Positions 5,856 through 11,849 of a stretch of 11,849 nucleotides of DNA are shown piece after piece (the first letter of the stretch is position 1; the number at the start of each line of letters is the position of its first letter). Source of the stretch: an uncultured Planctomycetaceae bacterium (lineage in GTDB: Bacteria > Planctomycetota > Planctomycetia > Pirellulales > Pirellulaceae). The stretch spans positions 1 through 11,849 of the forward strand of contig CALBTA010000410.1 in assembly GCA_937967755.1 (NCBI GenBank), in the 5' to 3' direction. The notes beneath the pieces are model-generated. The model worked only from the letters and a program-made list of their open reading frames with translations. It was not told the DNA's origin and did not search any database. The translations under genes were made by a program, and so were the position numbers.

Positions 5856-8738
5856 ATGTCACAGTCCGACTCACATATCGACGCGCCCCAGCCGGAAACT
5901 GACGAGCCGCCGACGGTGCTGGATCGTGACTTGTACGCTGCCGATGTCGAATCCGGAACACGGACGGTTTTGCAATCGGCGGGTGAGGCGGCCGAGTTAA
6001 ATGAACCGCCGGCCGCTGTGCCCGGTGACGACCCGCCCGCGCATGCGGCCGACTTGGAGAACCAAAAAACGGTCATCAGCATTCGTCCGCCCGTGCCGTC
6101 GGCAGGCCCGTTGCCGGCACCGGGAAATGTTTCGCCGACGGAGCTTGGCAGCCTGCTGGTGGGCGAGCAGCTTGGCCATTTTGTGCTGGATGAATTCGTC
6201 GGCGGCGGAGGGATGGGTGCGGTCTTCCGCGGGACCGATTTGCAACTGGGCCGAACGGTCGCCGTGAAGGTGTTGTCGCGCGATCAAGGTGCCGACCCGG
6301 AAACGCTTAAGCGTTTCATGAACGAAGCGCAAAGTGCCGCCCGGCTCGATCACGAAAATATCGCCCGCGCGTTCTTCGTGGGTGAGCACGATGGTTGGAA
6401 CTTCATCGTCTTCGAGTTCATCGACGGCATCAACATCCGCGACCTGGTCGAACGCCGCGGGCCGCTGGAAATGGAAGACGCCATCGAGTACGCGATTCAA
6501 GTCGCCGAAGCGCTGGAGCATGCCGCGCAGCGCGATGTCGTTCACCGCGACATCAAACCTTCCAACGTGTTAGTCACACCCGACGGGCGGGCGAAATTGG
6601 TTGACATGGGGCTGGCTCGCTTGCACCAGATGGAAGCCGGGCATAGCGATCTGACCGCCAGTGGCGTAACGCTGGGAACGTTTGATTACATTTCGCCCGA
6701 GCAAGCCAGCGACCCGCGCCAGGCCGACGTGCGTAGCGATCTCTATTCGCTGGGCTGTACGTTGTACTTCATGCTGGTCGGCCGTCCGCCGTTTCCACAT
6801 GGCACAGTACTGCAAAAGTTGCTTGCCCACAGCGGCGAAACGCCGGTCGATCCGCGCGAAGAGCGCCCCGAACTGCCGCCGGAGCTCTCCAAGATCATCA
6901 TGCGGCTGCTGGCCAAGCGGCCCGATCAGCGCTATAAACACCCGCGCGAATTCATTAGCGAGATGCTCATCCTCCGCGACCGGCTGGGGTTGGGTCAGGC
7001 TCAGTCGGCGGGCGATTTGTTGCTGCAGAGCGAGCGGCTCACCTGGCGCGACCGCTTGCTGACGATCGGTGCTCCGGCGGCGGTAATTTTGCTTGTCATT
7101 CTCGGTTTGGATACTTACCTATCCCAATCGGCGACGAACGACGTTCACACGCCGGGGTTCATCGTGCCGGGCGATGCCTTGCCGCCCATTCGCCAGTCAG
7201 ACCCCGACGAACAAACAGGCGGCACCACCGAAGATGCAACTGCCGGGAGTAACGATGCCGGTACAGTGGACGGACAAACCGTCGATGAATCGGGGGACGG
7301 CTCGAACGCTACCGATGGCGAAGATGCCGCTTCCCCAACAGCAACCGACGACGGCGACAACCTTCAGCCAGCCGGTGATGGATCGCCCGATTCCGCTAGT
7401 GATGAATCGGCCGCGTCTTCGGAAAGCGGCGATGGCCAAACCTCCCCATCCGCCGATGAGGACCCCGCAACCGACCAGCCCGTAGCCGACCCGGTGGTGC
7501 GGCGAATCGTTGTCGGCGATCCGGCGTCGCTGGGCGATCTCGGTGGTTCCGTGCGGTTTTTCCCCACGCTGTCAGAAGCGCTCGCCAGCGACGTGCTGCG
7601 AGAGAACATTGAGCATGTCAACGTCGTCGAAGTCCGCGAAGACCAAATCCGCGAAACGCAACCCATCCGCGTTCGCCTGCCGGCCGACAAGCAACTGACG
7701 ATTCGCGGTATTTCCGCCAGCGAAGTTCCGCCTCGAATTCAGTTCAATGTTTCGCTGGAAGATCAACTCGGCCGGGCGTTCAGCGCAATCGACGTGGCAG
7801 GCGGTAGGCTGTTCTTTGACAACCTGCAACTAAGCCTGGCGGTTCAGCCCGCCGCTGGCGAAACGCCGGACCTGGCGATGTTTACTTTGGCCGCGGGCAA
7901 GGTTGAGCACGCCGAGCTTTCGAAGTGCGTCCTGACGATTGACAATCCTTCGCTCGACTACGAAGGGGACGTTGCGTTTTTTCGCACCGCCGCGAACTCA
8001 GCCGAGGTCGCCCGACCGGGCCGGCTCCCGCTGCACCTGAACGATTGCATCGTGCGCGGCAGGGCCAACGTAATCAGCATGCCCGAAAGCACCCCGATTC
8101 ACTTCGCGTGGAACAACGGCTTGCTGGCCACATCGGAACGCTTGCTGCTGGCTAACGGAACACGGCGCGAAGCCGACGATTCGACGATTCGCCTATCGCT
8201 GCTGAACGTAACCGCCGACGTGGAACAAGGTCTTTGCTTGCTCAACGACCGTCTCGAGCGCCCCAATCAGCCAGGTTTAGAACTTGTCTGCAACAAGACC
8301 ATCATCTCCGCGAGTGACAGCCCGCTGGTAGAACACGACGGGCGCGGCACTTACGAAAGGTACAAGCGTTCACTGTTCATCCGCGGTGACTGGAATGTCT
8401 ATGAAGACGTTTCAAAATTCTGGGCCGTAAGCGTTCGGGGCGAACCGATGGAAGGGCTGGATTGGCCCGCTTGGAACGAGAAACTGTTCATGGCGGGCGG
8501 CATGCCGTCGACCGTCGAGGCCATTCGCTGGGAAAAACTGCGCAGCGATGTCGACGGAGTGCCGATGCACCTGCGCGACGTGGGTGACTACCTGCTCGAT
8601 GCTGAAGCGGCCGGCAGCGCGGCCATCGTGGCGGACGAAACCGCCGGCTTCCGCTCCGATGCGCTGCCCAAGTTGCAAATGCCCCAGCCCACCGAAGCAT
8701 CGGAAGCCGCGCCGCCGGAAACCCTCGACGCGACGTAG
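5856..8738 (+). CDS. Membrane Ser/Thr protein kinase with extracytoplasmic beta-helix-like domain
   Basis: A 960-residue Hanks-type kinase. Residues 1-100 are acidic and low in complexity. The kinase domain spans about 107-375 and has every catalytic element: glycine loop GGGGMG (116-121), lysine of VAVK (K138), E157, HRDIKPSN (230-237, catalytic D232), metal-binding D250 in DMG rather than DFG, and SPEQ (280-283). Activation-loop threonines at about 267, 272 and 275 could be autophosphorylated. One membrane helix lies at about 401-419, followed by a roughly 125-residue Asp/Ser/Gly/Thr-rich linker (about 421-545). From about 548 to 900 comes a beta-rich region with VEVREDQIRE, QLTIRGISA and DVAGGRLFFDN, in the style of right-handed beta-helix domains on planctomycete kinases. 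Function is inferred: an outer ligand or wall contact alters phosphorylation of cytoplasmic targets that cannot be named here. GAAGG lies three bases before the ATG, an unusually short spacing. Confidence 0.93.
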   Translation: MSQSDSHIDAPQPETDEPPTVLDRDLYAADVESGTRTVLQSAGEAAELNEPPAAVPGDDPPAHAADLENQKTVISIRPPVPSAGPLPAPGNVSPTELGSLLVGEQLGHFVLDEFVGGGGMGAVFRGTDLQLGRTVAVKVLSRDQGADPETLKRFMNEAQSAARLDHENIARAFFVGEHDGWNFIVFEFIDGINIRDLVERRGPLEMEDAIEYAIQVAEALEHAAQRDVVHRDIKPSNVLVTPDGRAKLVDMGLARLHQMEAGHSDLTASGVTLGTFDYISPEQASDPRQADVRSDLYSLGCTLYFMLVGRPPFPHGTVLQKLLAHSGETPVDPREERPELPPELSKIIMRLLAKRPDQRYKHPREFISEMLILRDRLGLGQAQSAGDLLLQSERLTWRDRLLTIGAPAAVILLVILGLDTYLSQSATNDVHTPGFIVPGDALPPIRQSDPDEQTGGTTEDATAGSNDAGTVDGQTVDESGDGSNATDGEDAASPTATDDGDNLQPAGDGSPDSASDESAASSESGDGQTSPSADEDPATDQPVADPVVRRIVVGDPASLGDLGGSVRFFPTLSEALASDVLRENIEHVNVVEVREDQIRETQPIRVRLPADKQLTIRGISASEVPPRIQFNVSLEDQLGRAFSAIDVAGGRLFFDNLQLSLAVQPAAGETPDLAMFTLAAGKVEHAELSKCVLTIDNPSLDYEGDVAFFRTAANSAEVARPGRLPLHLNDCIVRGRANVISMPESTPIHFAWNNGLLATSERLLLANGTRREADDSTIRLSLLNVTADVEQGLCLLNDRLERPNQPGLELVCNKTIISASDSPLVEHDGRGTYERYKRSLFIRGDWNVYEDVSKFWAVSVRGEPMEGLDWPAWNEKLFMAGGMPSTVEAIRWEKLRSDVDGVPMHLRDVGDYLLDAEAAGSAAIVADETAGFRSDALPKLQMPQPTEASEAAPPETLDAT

Positions 8739-8766
8739 TGTTGCGTCCAAGACGGCTTGATGCGTA

Positions 8767-8787
8767 GAGCGGATTGTGTATCCGCTC
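8767..8787. terminator. Hairpin between the kinase and transporter genes, possible terminator
   Basis: GAGCGGAT (8767-8774) pairs perfectly with ATCCGCTC (8780-8787) around TGTGT, 29 bases past the kinase stop codon. The position suits a transcription terminator, but no T-run follows, so it could instead be a dispersed palindrome. The rest of the 170-base gap shows no clear promoter for the transporter. Confidence 0.35.
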
Positions 8788-8908
8788 CGTCGCTGCGCTA
8801 AACGTCTGCGATGTTCTGATACTTCTCGGGTTGCATCTGGCCACATGCCAGCGGCATAATCCTGCGGACAAAGCTCCCCGCCACGTTCCGCCAGATTAGC
8901 CCTGCCCA

Positions 8909-10285
8909 ATGAGTGAAAAGTACGCGACGACGCCGGCGCAAACGGCGAACATGCCGTCAGGAATTCCGTACATCGTTGGCAATGAACTGGTAGAGCGTTT
9001 CAGCTACTACGGCATGAGAGCGATTCTTGTCGTGTTCATGACGAAGTATCTGCTTGGATTGGATGGCCAACCCGCGCCGATGAGCGAACCAGTCGCCAAA
9101 TCAATTTACCACTGGTTTACCTTCAGCGCATACGGGTTGGGCATCGTCGGCGCGCTGATTTCAGACGGTTGGTTGGGCAAATACCGCACTATAATTTTCC
9201 TGTCGCTAGTCTACTGCCTAGGGCACGTCGCGCTTTCGGTAAATGAAACTCGCATCGGACTGTACGCAGGTCTGGCGCTGATCGCCTTGGGAGCCGGTGG
9301 AATTAAGCCCTGCGTCTCGGCGCATGTGGGGGATCAGTTTGGCGACAAGAACAAGCACTTGCTGCCGCGCATCTTCGCCTGGTTCTACTTTGCGATCAAC
9401 TTGGGGGCGGCGCTGTCATCATTGCTCACACCGATTTTGCTCGACCGCGTCGGGCCTTGGCTGGCGTTTGGCATCCCAGGTGTCTTGATGTTTTTGGCAA
9501 CGTTCATTTTCTGGTTGGGGCGGAGGCAATTCGTACACATACCCGCCGGCGGCCCGGCCTTTGCCAAGGAATCTCTTAGCGGACCGGGGCTTCTGATTCT
9601 CGGCCGATTGGCAATCATCTTTTTGTTCATCGTGCCTTTTTGGGCTTTGTTCGACCAAACGGGTTCGGCGTGGGTACTGCAAGCCGACCATATGTCGCGA
9701 AAAGTTCTTGTTTGGCCGGGCGTGCAATGGGAAATCCTGCCGTCCCAAATTCAAGCCGTGAACCCGTTTTTGATCTTGGCCTTCATTCCCTTGTTCTCGT
9801 ATGTGATCTACCCTCTGATCGGTCGCCTCTTTGAACCGACGCCGCTTAGAAAAATTGCAATCGGCCTTTTTCTAGCAGGCTTTGCATTCATGATCTCTGC
9901 TTGGATCGAATCGCGCATCGCTCTAGGCGAAAGCCCGCACATCATTTGGCAAGTGGTTGCGTATATCATCCTGACCACGGCAGAAATCATGGTTTCGATC
10001 ACTTGCTTAGAATTCGCCTACACGCAAGCACCGTCGCGGATGAAGTCTTTGGTAATGTCGCTGTTCCTCGCATCAGTCGCTGGCGGAAACGCGCTGGTCG
10101 CGATCATCAACGGGGCAATCGCGGCGTTTAGTCCACCATCCGAGTCGGGATTGCCGCCCATACTGGATGGTGCCTCGTACTACTGGATGTTTACGTTTCT
10201 CATGCTGGGAACCGCCGCCGCGTTCTTATTGGTCCTGAAATATTACAAGCCGAAGACCTATATCCAAGGGGCGAAAGAGGAATAG
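8909..10285 (+). CDS. POT/PTR-family proton-coupled oligopeptide symporter
   Basis: A 458-residue major facilitator protein of the proton-dependent oligopeptide transporter family, expected to import di- and tripeptides with protons across the cytoplasmic membrane. The defining ExxER motif is ELVER (E26, E29, R30) in helix 1, followed by FSYYG. Helix 4 has GAGGIKPC (128-135) with the conserved lysine K133. FYFAIN (159-164) is the second PTR signature, and WALFDQTGS (245-253) and LEFAYTQAPSRMKS (367-380) mark helices 7 and 10-11. I count 12 hydrophobic segments, with a basic loop between helices 6 and 7. The sequence recalls animal PepT1/SLC15 more than E. coli DtpA, but it lacks the large outer domain those carry before helix 10. 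The ATG has no Shine-Dalgarno; an internal ATG at codon 15 is possible and would still precede helix 1. The gene ends 11 bases from the convergent lipoprotein gene. Confidence 0.94.
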   Translation: MSEKYATTPAQTANMPSGIPYIVGNELVERFSYYGMRAILVVFMTKYLLGLDGQPAPMSEPVAKSIYHWFTFSAYGLGIVGALISDGWLGKYRTIIFLSLVYCLGHVALSVNETRIGLYAGLALIALGAGGIKPCVSAHVGDQFGDKNKHLLPRIFAWFYFAINLGAALSSLLTPILLDRVGPWLAFGIPGVLMFLATFIFWLGRRQFVHIPAGGPAFAKESLSGPGLLILGRLAIIFLFIVPFWALFDQTGSAWVLQADHMSRKVLVWPGVQWEILPSQIQAVNPFLILAFIPLFSYVIYPLIGRLFEPTPLRKIAIGLFLAGFAFMISAWIESRIALGESPHIIWQVVAYIILTTAEIMVSITCLEFAYTQAPSRMKSLVMSLFLASVAGGNALVAIINGAIAAFSPPSESGLPPILDGASYYWMFTFLMLGTAAAFLLVLKYYKPKTYIQGAKEE

Positions 10286-10296
10286 TTACAAAGCGA

Positions 10297-11643
10297 TTAC
10301 TCTTCCCGAATGTTTCCCCTCTTACCCGCTTCAGCCAGCGCGACGAGGGCCAGGCTGGTTGCCAGCACCGGGTCGTCTTCGAACATGCGGGGTTGTTTGT
10401 TCTTGAAGCTGCCGTCGGGCTTTTGTTCGGCGAGCAACAGTTCGCGCAGCGCGGCGGCTCGCCGCTTTGTATCGGCCTGCGGCATGTACTGAAGCGCTTT
10501 CGCCTGCGTGAAGTAATAGTAGAACCGCAGGCCATCGTGCCAGCCGTAGTTCTTGGACTCTCCCTGAAAGCCGGGCACGTACTTCACGTCGGGGTGTTCG
10601 GCGAGCCAGGTGACGGCCCGCTTCGTGCGGTCGTCGCCCATCCCGTTGTTGCAGTAGGCCAAACATCGCAGCCCGTCGCACGTGGGGGTTCCGTAGGAGT
10701 TCGCGTCGGCCTGCGAATCGTCGGTCCACAGCGCCTTGTTGCCAGGGTGTCGCCGCCAAACGTGGAAGACAAACCCGCCATCGCTATTCTGGCAGCGTTC
10801 GGCCCAACCGCGTCCGCGCTCGATGGCCGCGGCGGCTTCTTCCCGCATGATGCCCGAGCGCACGGAACTGCGCAACCCCTCCAGGGCGAAGGAGGTGATG
10901 GAGATGTTGCTCCCTTTCAGTTGTTCGCCCTTGGCACCGCTGATCGCTTCCAAATCCCAGCCGCCGTGATGGATGCTCTCGGCCACCACGCCGTGAGCCT
11001 CGGTTAGCTGGGCGTCAACAATCCACTTCGTCAGACGCGCCCGGTCTTCCCGGGAAAAATCCAGTTGCAATCGTTCCACCGCGACCAACAGCATCGCCGC
11101 GCCGTAAGTCGGGTAGTCGAGCGTGCCATCGGGCGCACAAATCTTGCCATGTTCATCGAGGCCGAGTTTCAAGAACGCGACTGCCTTTTGTAGTTCGGCA
11201 CGGTGGGGGCGAGAGTGTTCTTCATCGATGTGGCTGATCGCATACAAAGCCAACGCCGTGGTCGCGGCCGCCGGACGCAGAATTCCGTAGGCGTCCGACT
11301 TAACACTCCCGTCGTCTATCTGCTGGGCAAGCAGAAATTTGATCGCGTTGGCGATGGCTTCGTCGCTACTCTCCGGGGGTTGTTCAGCTTCACCCGTTGG
11401 TTGCGCCTCGTCGCCGGCGGGTTCGTCTTCGGGCGATTCCGCGATTTGTTCGATAGGCGCTTCGGCCTCCGCCGGTTCGACGGGGGCAGACGAATCATCA
11501 TTAACCGAAGGCGATGGCGGACAACCGGTGATGGTTGTAACCACGGCAACAACTAAAAGTAGCACGGGCACTCTTGCCCGTGGTGGTTCGACCTCGCCGG
11601 GCAAGAATGCCCGCCGTATGATTGTGTTGCGGCCAGTGCCCAT
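10297..11643 (-). CDS. Lipoprotein with prenyltransferase/squalene-cyclase-type repeats
   Basis: As drawn from the ATG at 11643, this is 448 residues. A hydrophobic run ending in ITGC gives a lipobox with Cys41, so the mature protein should be lipid-anchored. Residues 42-95 form an acidic Pro/Glu/Ala spacer. From about 96 to the end come alpha-helical repeats of the prenyltransferase/squalene-oxidase type, with QW-like turns QQIDDGS (about 107), CQNSDGGF (about 284) and EQKPDGSF (about 406). The DxDD acid motif of squalene-hopene cyclase is absent, so cyclase activity is unlikely; a binding or scaffold role is a guess. The start is uncertain: the first 26 codons are largely a palindromic repeat (11563-11613), and GTG codons at V25 or V27 would give a signal without positive charges. 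It lies 4 nt after the upstream gene of the same type, so the two are probably co-transcribed. Confidence 0.85.
   Translation of the reverse strand: MGTGRNTIIRRAFLPGEVEPPRARVPVLLLVVAVVTTITGCPPSPSVNDDSSAPVEPAEAEAPIEQIAESPEDEPAGDEAQPTGEAEQPPESSDEAIANAIKFLLAQQIDDGSVKSDAYGILRPAAATTALALYAISHIDEEHSRPHRAELQKAVAFLKLGLDEHGKICAPDGTLDYPTYGAAMLLVAVERLQLDFSREDRARLTKWIVDAQLTEAHGVVAESIHHGGWDLEAISGAKGEQLKGSNISITSFALEGLRSSVRSGIMREEAAAAIERGRGWAERCQNSDGGFVFHVWRRHPGNKALWTDDSQADANSYGTPTCDGLRCLAYCNNGMGDDRTKRAVTWLAEHPDVKYVPGFQGESKNYGWHDGLRFYYYFTQAKALQYMPQADTKRRAAALRELLLAEQKPDGSFKNKQPRMFEDDPVLATSLALVALAEAGKRGNIREE
11563..11613. repeat. Pair of inverted CGGGCA/TGCCCG hairpins inside a start region
   Basis: Hairpin 1 is CACGGGCA-CTCT-TGCCCGTG (11563-11582, 8-bp stem). 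Hairpin 2 is CGGGCA-AGAA-TGCCCG (11598-11613, 6-bp stem). The second, read on the other strand, is CGGGCATTCTTGCCCG and differs from the 16-base core of the first by one base, so they are inverted copies of one unit 15 bases apart. The pair lies across codons that would form the n-region of the lipoprotein signal peptide. Confidence 0.7.
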
Positions 11644-11647
11644 CGGC

Positions 11648-11849
11648 CTACTGCTGCGAGATGGGCAAGTAGCGGTTGGGCGCGCTCAACACCAACACGG
11701 CGGCCGCGGTGCAGAACGTTCGGCTGGTGATGCAGTGTTTGCCGGTCCAACTGCCATCCTGATTTTGCACCCCGATGATCTTATCGCGGCAAACCGGGAA
11801 CCACTTCTTCCAATCGGCCCCGCCCTTTTGCAGCATGGTTTCGGTCATC
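11648..11849 (-). CDS. Prenyltransferase/squalene-oxidase-repeat protein, C-terminal end only
   Basis: The last 66 residues of a protein that starts beyond the right edge of the window; the terminal ATG at 11848 is probably internal. The visible part has GGADWKKWFPVCRD and then QNQDGSW, a typical QW-like repeat turn, then TAAAVLVLSAPNRYLPISQQ before TAG. This ending, an A/V/L-rich helix and a P-N-x-Y-L-P-I close, is the usual C-terminus of planctomycete proteins annotated as prenyltransferase/squalene-oxidase repeat proteins. It belongs to the same structural class as the next gene, which begins 4 nt downstream, so the two likely form an operon and may have arisen by duplication. Nothing about catalysis can be said from the tail alone. 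Confidence 0.8.
   Translation of the reverse strand, partial: MTETMLQKGGADWKKWFPVCRDKIIGVQNQDGSWTGKHCITSRTFCTAAAVLVLSAPNRYLPISQQ

Noticed and set aside
5645..5902. Small plus-strand frame of 85 codons before the kinase
   Set aside because: It begins with the promoter -35 box, overlaps the kinase start and has no recognisable motif or ribosome binding site.
5399..6082. Minus-strand open frame of 227 codons across the divergent region
   Set aside because: It runs through the REP-like palindrome (reading PHPTLSQRERG) and into the kinase gene in antisense, with no family motif.
6600..6611. DMG instead of DFG as a sign of a pseudokinase
   Set aside because: The metal-binding Asp is kept, all other catalytic residues are present, and to my knowledge DMG occurs in active bacterial kinases.

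Overview
The window reads as chromosomal DNA from a planctomycete, most likely of the Pirellulales/Pirellula type. It carries a cytochrome-like DUF1592-group protein paired with a DUF1552 (HXXSHH) protein, two families largely typical of Planctomycetota. It also has a membrane Ser/Thr kinase with a large extracytoplasmic C-terminal half, and lipoprotein/prenyltransferase-repeat proteins. Ribosome binding sites are weak and the DNA is GC-rich. The assignment rests on protein families, not on a marker gene tree.

Layout. 2-1144 (+): the C-terminal ~380 residues of UvrB (nucleotide excision repair), cut by the window edge. 1145-1536: a convergent intergenic stretch made almost entirely of small palindromes, including two ~105-110 bp copies of one structured repeat in inverted orientation. 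1537-4101 and 4104-5369 (both -): a two-gene operon in which a Tat-exported DUF1552 protein is followed 2 nt later by a large secreted di-heme (two CxxCH) DUF1587/1595/1592/1588/1585 protein. 5370-5855: a divergent intergenic region holding a REP-like palindrome/G-quadruplex element between ~21 nt inverted repeats, a good sigma70-type promoter for the kinase, and a leader hairpin. 5856-8738 (+): Ser/Thr protein kinase with one membrane span and a probable beta-helix outer domain. 8909-10285 (+): a 12-helix POT/PTR proton-oligopeptide symporter. 10297-11643 and 11648-11849 (both -): two adjacent prenyltransferase/squalene-cyclase-repeat proteins, the downstream one a lipoprotein whose leader codons overlap a pair of inverted hairpins; the upstream one is cut by the window edge.

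How the genes relate. The two minus-strand pairs look like operons: 2 nt spacing with a Shine-Dalgarno in the stop region for the first, 4 nt spacing for the second. Four of the products (kinase, DUF1552, DUF1592-group protein, lipoprotein) act at or outside the cytoplasmic membrane. UvrB and the peptide transporter are housekeeping or transport genes with no visible tie to the others. I see no CRISPR array, tRNA, rRNA, transposase or phage gene. No complete new system is evident; the most unusual material is the structured non-coding repeats, which show base-pair covariation, a mutually exclusive hairpin/G4, and a repeat inside a start region.
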